The notes beneath the pieces were generated by a model that did no database searches, was not told where the DNA came from, and was given only the letters and a program-made list of their open reading frames with translations. This document shows positions 1-10,759 of a stretch of 64,000 bases of DNA, in pieces; position 1 is the stretch's first letter; each line of letters starts with the position of its first letter. The stretch lies in assembly GCF_003258595.1 (NCBI RefSeq), contig NZ_QHHQ01000004.1, positions 310,001-374,000 on the forward strand. Reading direction: 5' to 3'. A program made the position numbers and the translations under genes. The DNA comes from Acuticoccus sediminis (GTDB taxonomy: Bacteria; Pseudomonadota; Alphaproteobacteria; Rhizobiales; Amorphaceae).

Positions 1-1624
<1,624 letters not shown>

Positions 1625-1628
<4 letters not shown>

Positions 1629-2290
1629 AGACCTTCGACCTGTCCCTCTATCTCGTCCTCGATCCAGGCCTGTGCGCCGGGACCGGCATGATCGAGACCG
1701 CACGCGCGGCCGTCGCCGGCGGCGCGACCATGGTGCAGCTGCGTGACAAGACCGGCGGCACCGACCGGCTGGTCGAGACCGGCCGCGATCTGATGGACGC
1801 TCTCGCCGGCACGCCCGCCAGGGTGATCGTCAACGACGACGTGACCGCAGCCATCACCATCGGCGCCCACGGCCTTCACATCGGTCAGGGGGATGGTGCC
1901 GCCGACGAGGCGCGGGCGCGGATCGGTCCGGCCATGATCCTCGGCCTCAGTGTGGAGCGGCCGGACCTCGCAGCCGGCGTCGATCCGGCGGTCGTCGACT
2001 ACATCGGCGCCGGCCCGGTGTTCGCGACGCCGACCAAGCCCGGCCACCACGCGCCGATCGGGTTCGACGGCCTCGCCGGGATCGTCCGGGCGAGTCCCGT
2101 CCCGGCGGTTGCCATCGGCGGCCTCAAGGCGCCGCACGTCGGTGACGTTCTCGCCGCCGGCGCGGACGGCCTCGCCGTCGTCTCGGCGATCTGCGGCGAG
2201 AGCGACCCGCGCTCCGCCGCCCACGCCATCGCCGTCCGGATCGCGGCCTCGCGCCGGTCGATCCCCCGGCTGGCCGGCGCCACCGTCTGA
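1625..2290 (+). CDS. thiE: Thiamin phosphate synthase ThiE
   Basis: ThiE joins hydroxymethylpyrimidine pyrophosphate to the thiazole phosphate to give thiamin phosphate. The 221-residue TIM-barrel protein shows MVQLRDKTGG (pyrophosphate contact), VNDDVTAA followed by GLHIGQGD, GPVFATPTKPGH and the phosphate-binding AIGGL. The start overlaps the thiM stop by four bases (ATGA), making thiC-thiM-thiE one tightly coupled operon. It converges on the adenylate cyclase gene with only about 22 bases between stops, and no clear hairpin terminator fits there. Confidence 0.94.
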
Positions 2291-2312
2291 CGGCGCCGCA
2301 CCCGCATGCGGC

Positions 2313-3737
2313 TCAGCCGTACGAGAGCACGGTCACGGGGTGCATGCGGCCCTTCAGCGTCGCCCTGCCGCGGTAGGCGAAACCGTCGAGGAGGCGGTCG
2401 GCCGTTTCCGGGTCGGCCAGCTTCAGCGCATCGGCGACGTCCATACTGATCACCGCGGACGCGTGGAGCTGGCGCGTCAGGGTCTCCAGCCGCGCCGCGA
2501 CGTTCACGGTGTCGCCGAGCACCGCGAACTCCAGCCGCCGCTCCGTGCCGATGTTGCCGAGCACCACGGGGCCGTAGTGGAGCCCCACCGAGATCGACAC
2601 CGGCGGCGCGCCGCGCTGCGCCCGCTCCCGGTTCCAGGCGGCGAAGTCGTCGACGATCGAGCGGACGCAGGCCACCGCGTTGGCGATGTCGTCGGGCTCC
2701 GGGTCGAGCGTGCCGAACGTCGCCATCATCCCGTCGCCGGTGAACTTGTCGAGCATGCCGTGGTGGCGGAACACCTCGTCCTCGAGCCGGGCGTGCACCG
2801 CGCGCAGCATGACGATGACGTCGTGCGGCGGGTGAGGCTCGGCCCACTTCGTGAAGCCGACAAGGTCGGCGAACATGATCGCGGCCCTCTGCTCGCGCGT
2901 GTCGGCCAGGGTCGTGCGGTCCTGCGCGGCGAGGCGGTCGACGATCGCCGGCGGGAAGTGCCGCGCGAGGTTCACCCGCTCGCGCTCCAGCGTGCTCTGC
3001 CGCAGCACCAGGTGGCGCGAGCGCGCGACGACCGCCGCCATCAGCATCGACACCGTCAGGAACACCATGACGTTCACGAACGGCGCGCGCAGGTCCACGA
3101 AGGTCGGCGAGGCGATCTGCGGTATCGTCGGATCGTAGACAAGGCGCGCGACGTCGGCGATGTCCGTGTCGGCGAGCGAGGCGATCAGCGCGACCGTCGC
3201 CCCCCAGACCAGCGAGCAGGCGACCCCGCCCCACACCACCAGCTTCGGCTGGTAGCTGAACGCGAGCTCCACCAGCAGGATGTAGAAGTAGGTGAAATTG
3301 CTGAAGCGCAGTTCGAGCTGGAGCGGCTGCTCCATCCCGCCCAGCGGATTCGGCAGGACGAGCACCGCCGCCAGCAGGACCGCATCGATGACGACCTGGG
3401 CGTAGGGGAACCACCAGCGGAAGAACCCGAGCCGCTCCAGCCCGTACCGCGCCAGGCCCGACACCAGGAAGAGCAGCAGCATCGCCTCGTAGTAGAGCGA
3501 CTGCGGGAACGGCAGCGTCAAGAAGTTGACGAACGCGATCGCCACCAGCGCCACGATCCGCCCCTTGAGGGCGAGCCGCCGGCCGGCGGCCTCCTCCGCC
3601 GCGAGGCTGCGCTCCGAGCGCTGCTCCATGCGCACGCGAAGTGCGCCTTCGGGTGCGCCGATTGCGGCGGCCGCCCCGATGGCGGCGCCGGGCGGCTCCA
3701 GGCCGGTCCCCGGCGATGCATTTCCGATCGTGCTCAT
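2313..3737 (-). CDS. Membrane-anchored class III adenylate/guanylate cyclase
   Basis: This 474-residue protein has a hydrophobic N-terminal half with about five to six predicted membrane segments (roughly residues 60-245) and a C-terminal class III cyclase domain (about 280-474). The two metal-binding aspartates are visible: D291 in FADLVGF and D335 in KFTGDGMMATFG, 44 residues apart as expected. NIGTERRLEF followed by VLGDTVNVAARLE is also typical. It should make cAMP (less likely cGMP) in the cytoplasm, with the membrane half as sensor or anchor. No HAMP, CHASE or PAS sequence is recognised. ATG 3737 was chosen because it opens a plausible cytoplasmic tail. The signal detected is unknown. 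Confidence 0.88.
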   Translation of the reverse strand: MSTIGNASPGTGLEPPGAAIGAAAAIGAPEGALRVRMEQRSERSLAAEEAAGRRLALKGRIVALVAIAFVNFLTLPFPQSLYYEAMLLLFLVSGLARYGLERLGFFRWWFPYAQVVIDAVLLAAVLVLPNPLGGMEQPLQLELRFSNFTYFYILLVELAFSYQPKLVVWGGVACSLVWGATVALIASLADTDIADVARLVYDPTIPQIASPTFVDLRAPFVNVMVFLTVSMLMAAVVARSRHLVLRQSTLERERVNLARHFPPAIVDRLAAQDRTTLADTREQRAAIMFADLVGFTKWAEPHPPHDVIVMLRAVHARLEDEVFRHHGMLDKFTGDGMMATFGTLDPEPDDIANAVACVRSIVDDFAAWNRERAQRGAPPVSISVGLHYGPVVLGNIGTERRLEFAVLGDTVNVAARLETLTRQLHASAVISMDVADALKLADPETADRLLDGFAYRGRATLKGRMHPVTVLSYG

Positions 3738-3780
3738 TGCCGGTGCTCGTCCCCGCCGTCCCGCCGCCAGGCGCCGCTCG

Positions 3781-5106
3781 TCAGTCGATGGTCCGCAGGA
3801 CCGTCTCGAGCGTCGAGAACAGCGTCTCGATCTCGGCCTCGGAGATGATGAGCGGCGGCGACAGCGCGATCGTATCGCCGGTGACGCGGATCATCAGGCC
3901 CGCCTCGAACGCGCGCTCCATCGCCTCGATGCCGCGTGCGCCCGGCGCCCCTTCGCGGGGGGCGAGCTCGACGGCGCCGATCAGGCCGAGATTGCGGATG
4001 TCGACGACGTGCGGGCGGTCGGCGAGCTTGTGCAGCCGCTCCTCCCAGATCGGCGCCAGCATGCCGGCATTCTCGAACAGCTCGTCCTCGCGGTAGACGT
4101 CGAGGGTCGCGAGGGCGGCGGCGCAGGCGAGCGGGTGACCCGAATAGGTGTAGCCGTGGAAGAGCTCGATCCCGGCCGGCGACGATTCGACGACGGTGTC
4201 GTAGATCCGCCCGGAGGTCATCACCGCGCCCATCGGGACGGCGGCGTTGGTCATCCCCTTGGCGAGGGTCATGATGTCGGGAATGATGCCGTAGTAGTCC
4301 GCGGCCGAGCTTGCCCCGAGGCGGCCGAACGCGGTGATCACCTCGTCGAAGATGAGAAGGATGCCGTGCTTGTCGCAGATCGTGCGCAGACGGTGCAGGT
4401 AGCCCTTGGGGGGAACCAGGACACCGGTCGACCCGGCGATCGGCTCGACGATCACCGCCGCGATGGACGACGCGCCGTGGAGTTCCACCAGCCGTTCCAG
4501 GTCGTCGGCGAGTTCCGGCCCGCCATGGTCGGGCGCCCCCTTGCTGAAGGCGTTCTCCGGCAGGTGCGTGTGGCGCAGATGGTCGACCGGATGGACCGCC
4601 GCGCCGAACTGGGCCTTGTTGCGCTCGATCCCGCCGACCGCCGTGCCACCGAAACCGGACCCGTGGTAGCCGCGCTGGCGGCCGACCAGGAGGGTGCGCT
4701 CCTCCTCGCCGTTGGCGACGTGGTAGGCGAGCGCGATCTTGAGGGCCGAGTCGACCGCCTCCGACCCGGAGTTGGTGAAGAACGCGTGCTTGAGCGCCGA
4801 GGGGAAAAGCTCGGTCAGCCGGTTCGCCAGCGAGAAGGCGAGCGGGTGGCCGAACTGGAAGTTCGGTGCATAGTCCAGCGCGGCCGCCTGCTTCTGGATC
4901 GCACCGACGATCCGGGGGTCGCCATGCCCGGCATTGACGCACCAGAGGCCCGCCGTCCCGTCGAGGATCAGTCGGCCATCGCCGGCGGTGTAGTACATCC
5001 CCTTCGCCGAAACGCACAGCCGCGGGTGAGCCTTGAAGCTCCGGTTGGCGGTGTAGGGCATCCAGAAGCTGGCCAGATCGTTCGGCCGGTTGGCGAAAGC
5101 GTCCAT
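3781..5106 (-). CDS. Class III omega-amino acid:pyruvate aminotransferase
   Basis: A PLP-dependent class III aminotransferase of 441 residues. It resembles beta-alanine/omega-amino acid:pyruvate transaminases, with the early WMPYTANR segment, NSGSEAVDSALKIA, the YHGSGFGG loop, the LIFDEVITAFGR aspartate that holds the pyridine nitrogen, and the PLP lysine in TLAKGMTNAAVPMGA. The frame stays open to 5205, but the ATG at 5106 has a good AAGGGGA ribosome site and starts at the usual family position, so I reject the longer version. It is likely monocistronic. The amino donor cannot be read from sequence; beta-alanine, GABA or taurine-like amines are candidates. Confidence 0.9.
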   Translation of the reverse strand: MDAFANRPNDLASFWMPYTANRSFKAHPRLCVSAKGMYYTAGDGRLILDGTAGLWCVNAGHGDPRIVGAIQKQAAALDYAPNFQFGHPLAFSLANRLTELFPSALKHAFFTNSGSEAVDSALKIALAYHVANGEEERTLLVGRQRGYHGSGFGGTAVGGIERNKAQFGAAVHPVDHLRHTHLPENAFSKGAPDHGGPELADDLERLVELHGASSIAAVIVEPIAGSTGVLVPPKGYLHRLRTICDKHGILLIFDEVITAFGRLGASSAADYYGIIPDIMTLAKGMTNAAVPMGAVMTSGRIYDTVVESSPAGIELFHGYTYSGHPLACAAALATLDVYREDELFENAGMLAPIWEERLHKLADRPHVVDIRNLGLIGAVELAPREGAPGARGIEAMERAFEAGLMIRVTGDTIALSPPLIISEAEIETLFSTLETVLRTID

Positions 5107-5254
5107 GACGGTCCCCTTGCGACGGTCGCACACGGCGCGGCGCAGTCGGCCCCGCACGGTCCACATCCTGCCGCGGTCCCGGCCGATGCCCCTTTCCCAT
5201 AACACCCGCTCGGGCCGGTGGCACCCTGCCGTCCGCCTCGTCCCCGGCGGGCCG

Positions 5255-6340
5255 TCAGGCCCTGGAGCCGAAGACCTCGCGCAGCCGCTCCGGCTCGATG
5301 ACGCCGCGCTCGGTGACGAGCCCGGTCACCAGCCGCGCCGGCGTCACGTCGAACGCGGGGTTCGCGGCGGCGGTCGATGGCGTCGTCACGCAGACCGATT
5401 CGATGCGCCCGTCCGCCGTTCGGCCGGTGATCTCGGTGACCTCGGTGCCGGCCCGCTCCTCGATCGGAACGTCCCGCCCGCTCTGCAGCGAGAGGTCGAG
5501 CGTCGGCGAGGGCAGCGCGACGTAGAACGGGACGCCGTTGTCGTGCGCGGCGAGTGCCTTCAGGTAGGTGCCGATCTTGTTGCAGACGTCGCCGTTGGCG
5601 GCGGTGCGGTCGGTGCCGACGATGCACAGATCCACCCGGCCGTGCTGCATCAGGTGCCCGCCCGCGTTGTCGGCGATGAGGGTGTGGGGCACGCCCGCCT
5701 CGGCGAGTTCCCACGCCGTCAGCGAGGCACCCTGGTTGCGCGGGCGCGTCTCGTCGACCCAGACATGGATCGGGATGCCGGCGGCGTGGGCCTTGTAGAT
5801 GGGCGCGGTCGCCGTCCCCCACCCGACCGTCGCGAGCCAGCCGGCGTTGCAGTGGGTGAGGACGTTGACGGTCTCCCCCGGCCGCGCCTTCTGCGCCGCC
5901 TTGATGAGCGCCAGCCCGTGGTCGCCGATCGCCCCGTTGAGAGCGATGTCCTCGGCGGCGATCGCTTCCGCCTCCGTCCACGCGGCCTCCGCCCGCCGCT
6001 CCAGCGGCAGCGACGCCAGGACGTCGGCGACGCGCGCCAGGGCCCAGCCGAGGTTCACCGCCGTCGGGCGCGTCGCGAACAGGATCTGCCGCGCCAGCGC
6101 GAGGGCGGCGTCGGACGGGTCGACATCCGCGGCGATCGCCATGCCGTAGGCGGCGGTCGCGCCGATCAGCGGCGCCCCGCGGACCCGCATGACGGCGATC
6201 GCCTCGGCGACGTCCTCCACCGAGGCCAGCCGCTTCGTCGCATACTCGTGCGGCAGCCGGGTCTGGTCGATGATCTCGACCGCGCCGTCGCCGGTCGCCC
6301 AGATGGTCCGCCGTGCCGATCCGTCCGCACTGGTCTTCAT
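5255..6340 (-). CDS. mtnA: S-methyl-5-thioribose-1-phosphate isomerase MtnA
   Basis: MtnA isomerises methylthioribose-1-phosphate to methylthioribulose-1-phosphate in methionine salvage. The 361-residue protein has [14 protein letters not shown] near the N-terminus, the catalytic cysteine context [11 protein letters not shown] and the catalytic aspartate in [18 protein letters not shown]. The ATG at 6340 begins MKTSADG and overlaps the stop of the upstream small membrane gene by four bases; a longer frame to 6442 would run through that gene. No MTA phosphorylase or other mtn gene is in the window, so this step is separated from the rest of the pathway. Confidence 0.93.
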   Translation of the reverse strand: MKTSADGSARRTIWATGDGAVEIIDQTRLPHEYATKRLASVEDVAEAIAVMRVRGAPLIGATAAYGMAIAADVDPSDAALALARQILFATRPTAVNLGWALARVADVLASLPLERRAEAAWTEAEAIAAEDIALNGAIGDHGLALIKAAQKARPGETVNVLTHCNAGWLATVGWGTATAPIYKAHAAGIPIHVWVDETRPRNQGASLTAWELAEAGVPHTLIADNAGGHLMQHGRVDLCIVGTDRTAANGDVCNKIGTYLKALAAHDNGVPFYVALPSPTLDLSLQSGRDVPIEERAGTEVTEITGRTADGRIESVCVTTPSTAAANPAFDVTPARLVTGLVTERGVIEPERLREVFGSRA

Positions 6341-6570
6341 CGTCCCGGCTCCTGTCGCACCATGACCGCCACCAGCCGCCGCACCATCGGCGCGACAAGC
6401 AGCACCACCGGGAACGCGATCACCCAGGAGGTCAGCCAGCACTCCAGCCAGATCGACGGCAGGTTCGTCACCAGTCCCGCCGCCCGGACCGTCGCGATCC
6501 CCGACACGATGAACGACATGAACCCGGAGAGAAGGAGGCCGAACAGGTAAGGGGCGAATCGAGGGTGCAT
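6337..6570 (-). CDS. Small membrane protein, DUF2798-like
   Basis: A 77-residue protein with two hydrophobic segments (about residues 8-30 and 43-65) separated by a short polar loop containing WLECWLTSW. The [18 protein letters not shown] start and the closing VVRRL-type basic tail match the DUF2798 family of short inner-membrane proteins, whose function is unknown. It overlaps mtnA by four bases and so may be cotranslated, but no functional tie to methionine salvage is known. Confidence 0.75.
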   Translation of the reverse strand: MHPRFAPYLFGLLLSGFMSFIVSGIATVRAAGLVTNLPSIWLECWLTSWVIAFPVVLLVAPMVRRLVAVMVRQEPGR

Positions 6571-6684
6571 GTCGCAGGGCTCAGTCGTTCACGAATGTGA
6601 GGGTCATAGCATCGATCGGCCGTCGCCATGCAACACGCCGGTCGATGCAGCAGGCGCGGCACCGGCGAGTCGAGCCCCGCGCGG

Positions 6685-7596
6685 TCAGGCCGCCGCCGCC
6701 AGCGCCTCGTGCACCGCGGAGGCCGTCGGGATCGGCGCGACGGCCCCGTAGCCGCGGACCGAAAGCGCCGCCGCGCAGGCCGCGTACGTGGCGGCCGCCC
6801 CGGCGTCGCCGGTCTCCAGCCACCGCACGAGGAAGGAGCCGTCGAAGCAGTCGCCCGCGCCGGACGCGTCGACCGCCTCGGTCGGGAAGGTCGGAACGTC
6901 GATGACGCGCTCGCCGTCGCGCACGATCGCGCCGTCCGCGCCCAGGGTCAGCGCGACGACGCCGGGGCCGAAGGCGGCGTAGAAGTCCAGGATCGCCCGG
7001 GGGTCCTGGAGGCCGGAGAGCACCGAGGCGTCGTCGAAGCCCGGCAGCGCCACCGTCGCGTAGCGCAGCGCCTCATGGATGACGGCCCGCGCACGCCCCA
7101 GCGGCCACAGCCGCGCCCGGTAGTTAAGGTCGTAGGAGACGGTGACGTCCGCCCGCTTCGCCTGACGCATCGCCTCGAAGCAGGTGTCGCACGCGGTGTC
7201 GGAGATCGCCTGGCTGATGCCGGAGAGGTGCAGGAGCCTTGCGCCCGCGATCGCCCCGTCGGGGAGGTCCGCCGGCTTCATCAGTGCGGCGGCCGAACCC
7301 GCCCGACGGTAGGAGAAGCTGTGGCCCTTCTCGCCATGGTCGACGAAGTAGATGCCCGTCGGCGCGTCGGCGTGGCGCGTGACGTAGCGCGTATCGACGC
7401 CCTCGGTGTGCCACAGGTCCATGATCGCGTCGCCGAACTGGTCGCGGCCGAGCGCGGAGAGCATGCCGACCTTCGCCCCCTGCCGCGCCGCCGCGATCGC
7501 GACGTTGGACACGTCCCCGCCGAATCCCTCGAGCCACCTCCCGTCCGACTGGCGGTTGAACTCGATCATCGGCTCTCCGAGGCAGAGGATGTCCAT
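6685..7596 (-). CDS. kdgK: 2-Keto-3-deoxygluconate kinase, PfkB family
   Basis: A 303-residue PfkB/ribokinase-type sugar kinase that probably phosphorylates 2-keto-3-deoxygluconate or the galactonate epimer. It begins MDILCLGEPMIEFN, has GGDVSNVAIAAARQG for sugar binding, a substrate-contact stretch with FSYRRAGSAA, and ends with the anion-hole/catalytic motif DASGAGDCFDGSF. The start at 7596 shares one base with the stop of the aldolase gene (TGATG), so the two are translationally coupled. The next enzyme being a KDPGal-type aldolase supports the substrate guess over fructose or ribose. Confidence 0.87.
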   Translation of the reverse strand: MDILCLGEPMIEFNRQSDGRWLEGFGGDVSNVAIAAARQGAKVGMLSALGRDQFGDAIMDLWHTEGVDTRYVTRHADAPTGIYFVDHGEKGHSFSYRRAGSAAALMKPADLPDGAIAGARLLHLSGISQAISDTACDTCFEAMRQAKRADVTVSYDLNYRARLWPLGRARAVIHEALRYATVALPGFDDASVLSGLQDPRAILDFYAAFGPGVVALTLGADGAIVRDGERVIDVPTFPTEAVDASGAGDCFDGSFLVRWLETGDAGAAATYAACAAALSVRGYGAVAPIPTASAVHEALAAAA

Positions 7597-8225
7597 CAAC
7601 GCCCCATCGCCGCGCGGGTCGCAGCCGCGAAGGACTTCGCGTCGGCGGCGACATCCGCCAGCGACTTGCCGGGCTTGTAGAGCGCCGAGCCGATGCCGAC
7701 GCCGTCCGCCCCGCCGGCGAGCCACTCGCCGATGTTGTTGGCGTCGACGCCGCCGGTCACGACGAGGCGCGTGCCCTTCGGCAGCACCGCGCGCATCGCC
7801 TTCACCACCTTCGGCGAGAGGCCGTCGCCGGGGAAGAGCTTCAGCGCGTCAGCGCCCGCCGCCAGTGCCCTGAACGCCTCGGACGGTGTGAAGACGCCCG
7901 GCACCGAGAGGAGCCCGCAGCGCTTGGTCGCCTTCACGACCTCCTCGTCGAAGTTCGGCGACACGATGATGGTCCCGCCCGCGTCGGCGACGCGCGAGAC
8001 GTCCTCCGGGACCAGAACCGTGCCGGCGCCGACGATGGACGACCCGCCGAACCGGTCCGCCTGGATGCGGATCGACCTGAACGGGTCCGGCGAGTTGAGG
8101 GGGACCTCCATCACCGGGATCGCGGCGTCGAGCAGCGCCTGGCCGACGCCCTCGGCCTCGTCCGGCGAGAGGCCACGCAAGACCGCGACGACCGGCATGG
8201 ATTTCAGCGCATCATCGAGGGTCAT
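7596..8225 (-). CDS. dgoA: 2-Dehydro-3-deoxy-6-phosphogalactonate aldolase (DgoA-like)
   Basis: A 209-residue Eda-superfamily aldolase that should split KDPGal (or KDPG) to pyruvate and glyceraldehyde-3-phosphate. VAVLRGLSPDEA, EVPLNSPDPF, GAGTVL and the Schiff-base lysine in ADALKLFPGD are clear; EVPLNSP marks the KDPGal branch. I chose ATG 8225 because it gives the family length. The in-frame ATG at 8252 has a better-looking AGGTAGAG site and would add nine residues. With the adjacent kinase it forms the last two steps of a De Ley-Doudoroff-type hexonate route; the matching dehydratase is not in the window. Confidence 0.88.
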   Translation of the reverse strand: MTLDDALKSMPVVAVLRGLSPDEAEGVGQALLDAAIPVMEVPLNSPDPFRSIRIQADRFGGSSIVGAGTVLVPEDVSRVADAGGTIIVSPNFDEEVVKATKRCGLLSVPGVFTPSEAFRALAAGADALKLFPGDGLSPKVVKAMRAVLPKGTRLVVTGGVDANNIGEWLAGGADGVGIGSALYKPGKSLADVAADAKSFAAATRAAMGR

Positions 8226-8301
8226 GGGAGGTGCCTTTCGTAAGCTTGTCATCTCTACCTGCATCGGCGTCCAGCGCCCGTCAACGCGCGGGCGCGCGCG
8301 G

Positions 8302-8505
8302 TCACCGGACGTTGCCGCCCGAGCCAGCGTCGCCGGGATTTCGGTGCGGGAGGTCGGCGAGGACGGCGGCACGATCCGCCGCGCTCATCGTCGCCCAGCC
8401 GGCGATCTCGTCGATGGTACGCGCGCAGCCGAGGCAGAGCCCCGTCGCCGGCGCGATCCGGCACACCTTGGTGCACGGGCTGTCGCCGGCCGCGCTCACG
8501 GGCAC
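8302..8505 (-). CDS. DUF1289 cysteine-rich small protein
   Basis: A 67-residue protein starting at a GTG. It has the DUF1289 pattern: SPCTKVC close to the N-terminus, then LCLGCART and [10 protein letters not shown]. The four cysteines (CxxxC and CxxC) look like a metal or Fe-S site. Function is unknown; the family is common in proteobacteria, often near housekeeping genes. It lies between the sugar-acid aldolase and rsmB on the same strand, with about 70 bases on either side. Confidence 0.8.
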   Translation of the reverse strand: MPVSAAGDSPCTKVCRIAPATGLCLGCARTIDEIAGWATMSAADRAAVLADLPHRNPGDAGSGGNVR

Positions 8506-8572
8506 CGCCGGCCAAGCCGCGGCACCGTCGCGGCGCGTGGTCCGTTGTCGGCGGCCCAGGACGGGTCGACGG

Positions 8573-9859
8573 TCATCCGGTGCGCTTCAGGGCAGCGACG
8601 AAGAAGCCGTCGGTGCCGGTGGCGGCCGGGGTCATCGTCATCATCAGCCCCTCGGCGCTCCAGGGCATCGGCGCATCTTCGCCGGCGATATCGACCCAGG
8701 CGTCGGCCATCGAGGTCAGCGTGAAGTCCGCAGCGCGGTCCAGGAAGTCGGCGATCTGCGCCTCGTTCTCCTGCGGCAGCACGGAACAGGTGACGTAGAT
8801 GAGCGTGCCGCCCGGCCGCACGAAGGCGCGCGCCTGGTCGAGCACGGCCGCCTGCTGGTCGGTGCGGCGCTCCAGCGCCTCCGGGGTGAGGCGCCACTTC
8901 GTCTCCGGCCGCCGCCGCCAGGTGCCGGAACCCGAGCACGGCGCGTCGACCAGCACCTTGTCCATCCGGCCCTCCAGCGCCGACAGGTCGGAGCCGGCGC
9001 GGTGCACCTGCGCGTTGCGCACGCCCGCCCGCTTCAGCCGCTCGAAGATCGGGGCGAGCTGGTTCTGGTCGGCGTCCGTCGCATGAAGCTGGCCGCGATT
9101 GTCCATCTGCGCCGCGAGCGCCAGCGTCTTGCCCCCTGCCCCAGCGCACAGGTCGAGGATCTGCTCGCCGGGGTGGGCGAGCACCATCAGCGCGGCCGCC
9201 TGGCTGCCAATGTCCTGCACCTCGACGTGGCCGCGCTGGTAGACGTCCTCGCGCACGATGTTGGGCGAGCGCTCCCACCCGGCGCGGGCCGGAAGGCGTA
9301 CCCCGACGGGGCTGATCGGGCTCGCCGTCGCGCCGAAGCGCTTCAGCGCGGAAAGCACCTTCGCCCGGTCCGACTTCAGCGTGTTGACGCGAAGGTCCAC
9401 CGGCGCGCGTGCGGCCAGCGAGGCCGCCTCGTTCACCCAGTCGTCGCCGAAATTGTCCTCGAACGCCGGGGCGAGCCAGTCGGGCACATCGGCCGCCACG
9501 TCCGGCGGCGCGTCGCCGAGGCGGTCGGCCGACAGCGCCGCGCGCTCCTCCTCGGTGAGGGCGCCCGGGCCGTGCTCCTCGGTGGCGAGCGTCTCGAGGT
9601 CGGCCGGGCCGACGCCCCAGTGGAACCGCAATGTGGCAAGCGTCGCCGCGCGCGGCGTGTCCGCCCCTGCCCGCCAGGCGGACGAGCGGCGCCAGCGCAG
9701 GACGTCGTAGACGAGGTTGCCGATCGCGGCGCGATCGCCGGAACCGGCGAAGCGGTGCGACAGGCCCCAGTCCTTCAACGCGTCCGCGACGGGTCGGTGA
9801 CGCGTCTCGACGTCGGCGAGCACTTCGATGGCGGCTGCGATGCGGCCTGCAGGTCTCAA
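8573..9859 (-). CDS. rsmB: 16S rRNA cytosine-C5 methyltransferase, RsmB/NOP2 family
   Basis: A 428-residue SAM-dependent RNA m5C methyltransferase. The NusB-like N-terminal region (about 1-130) precedes a catalytic domain with the SAM motif [15 protein letters not shown], the [12 protein letters not shown] loop holding the releasing cysteine, and [12 protein letters not shown] with the nucleophilic cysteine. The length and NusB-like part fit RsmB (position 967 of 16S rRNA), but other NOP2-type enzymes cannot be excluded. It lies just downstream of the beta-lactamase and guaB and is probably read from the guaB promoter. Confidence 0.88.
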   Translation of the reverse strand: MRPAGRIAAAIEVLADVETRHRPVADALKDWGLSHRFAGSGDRAAIGNLVYDVLRWRRSSAWRAGADTPRAATLATLRFHWGVGPADLETLATEEHGPGALTEEERAALSADRLGDAPPDVAADVPDWLAPAFEDNFGDDWVNEAASLAARAPVDLRVNTLKSDRAKVLSALKRFGATASPISPVGVRLPARAGWERSPNIVREDVYQRGHVEVQDIGSQAAALMVLAHPGEQILDLCAGAGGKTLALAAQMDNRGQLHATDADQNQLAPIFERLKRAGVRNAQVHRAGSDLSALEGRMDKVLVDAPCSGSGTWRRRPETKWRLTPEALERRTDQQAAVLDQARAFVRPGGTLIYVTCSVLPQENEAQIADFLDRAADFTLTSMADAWVDIAGEDAPMPWSAEGLMMTMTPAATGTDGFFVAALKRTG

Positions 9860-9899
9860 CCCATGACTCCCAACAGTTGGTGCGGCGCGGCGGCGGCCG

Positions 9900-10754
9900 T
9901 CACTCGGCCCCCGGCCCGATGAGCTGGGGCAGGCGTTTCAGGACGTCCGCGCGAAGGCGGATCGGCGGACGCGGCGTCCCGCCGGCCGCGCCCTCGGCGA
10001 ACCGCGCGAAGGCGAATGTGCGCCCGTCGTCCGTCTCGGCCCAGCCGACGAACCACGCGAGCGCGTCGCTCGGCTGCGCGACCCCTCGCGCATCGCGGTG
10101 CCAGGCCGCGCCCGTCTTGCCGCGAACGACCATTCCCGGAGCGTCGAAGCTCGGCATGATCGCCCGCGTCCCGGAAATCGCCGCGTCCGACACCGGCAGC
10201 TCGTGGCGCAGCATCGCCGCGATGAAGGCCACCTGCTCAGCCGGGCTGATCCGCAGCGAGGAATCGATCCAGGCACGCTCCATCCCGTTGCCCGTGCCGG
10301 GATCGCCCGACACGTCCACGTTCCCGTATCCCAGCCGCGCGACGTCCTCGGCATACCGGGCCGCGCCGAGCTCGCGCACCAGATGCTGTGAGTACCATAC
10401 GACGGAGAGATCGAGCCACGACGTCGGGTCGGTCGGCGTTTTGACCCGGCCGGGATCGGCGGGCGGGTTCCAGACCGGAGCATGGGGCCCCGTCAGGATG
10501 CCGCGATCGAAGCCGATGAGAGAGAGCGCGACCTTGAAGGTCGAGGCCGGGCTATGGCGCTCGGCACAGGCACCTTTGCGCGCGATGAGCGCGCCCGTCG
10601 CCACGTCGGCGACGATCATGCAGCCCGGCGCACCCTCCGCGGCCGCGGCTCCGGCGGACCCGGCGCCAAGCGCAAGGACGAGGAACGCGCCGGCCACCGC
10701 GCGCCGGGACAACCCGGCGCGGCGAGCACGCGCGTTCACCGTCCGAGCCGCCAT
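9900..10754 (-). CDS. Class D (OXA-type) beta-lactamase or related penicillin-binding serine hydrolase
   Basis: A 284-residue exported serine hydrolase with a signal peptide ending near residue 39. The full class D set is present: S71-T-F-K74, S117-V-V, Y143-G-N and K213-T-G, with W162 in AWIDSSLRISPAEQ, the tryptophan that shields the carbamylated lysine in OXA enzymes. It should act in the periplasm on beta-lactams. The gene starts five bases after the guaB stop and precedes rsmB, so it is probably cotranscribed with them. It looks intrinsic rather than mobile: no integron, insertion sequence or composition change is visible. Activity and spectrum cannot be inferred. Confidence 0.87.
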   Translation of the reverse strand: MAARTVNARARRAGLSRRAVAGAFLVLALGAGSAGAAAAEGAPGCMIVADVATGALIARKGACAERHSPASTFKVALSLIGFDRGILTGPHAPVWNPPADPGRVKTPTDPTSWLDLSVVWYSQHLVRELGAARYAEDVARLGYGNVDVSGDPGTGNGMERAWIDSSLRISPAEQVAFIAAMLRHELPVSDAAISGTRAIMPSFDAPGMVVRGKTGAAWHRDARGVAQPSDALAWFVGWAETDDGRTFAFARFAEGAAGGTPRPPIRLRADVLKRLPQLIGPGAE

Positions 10755-10759
10755 GGCCG

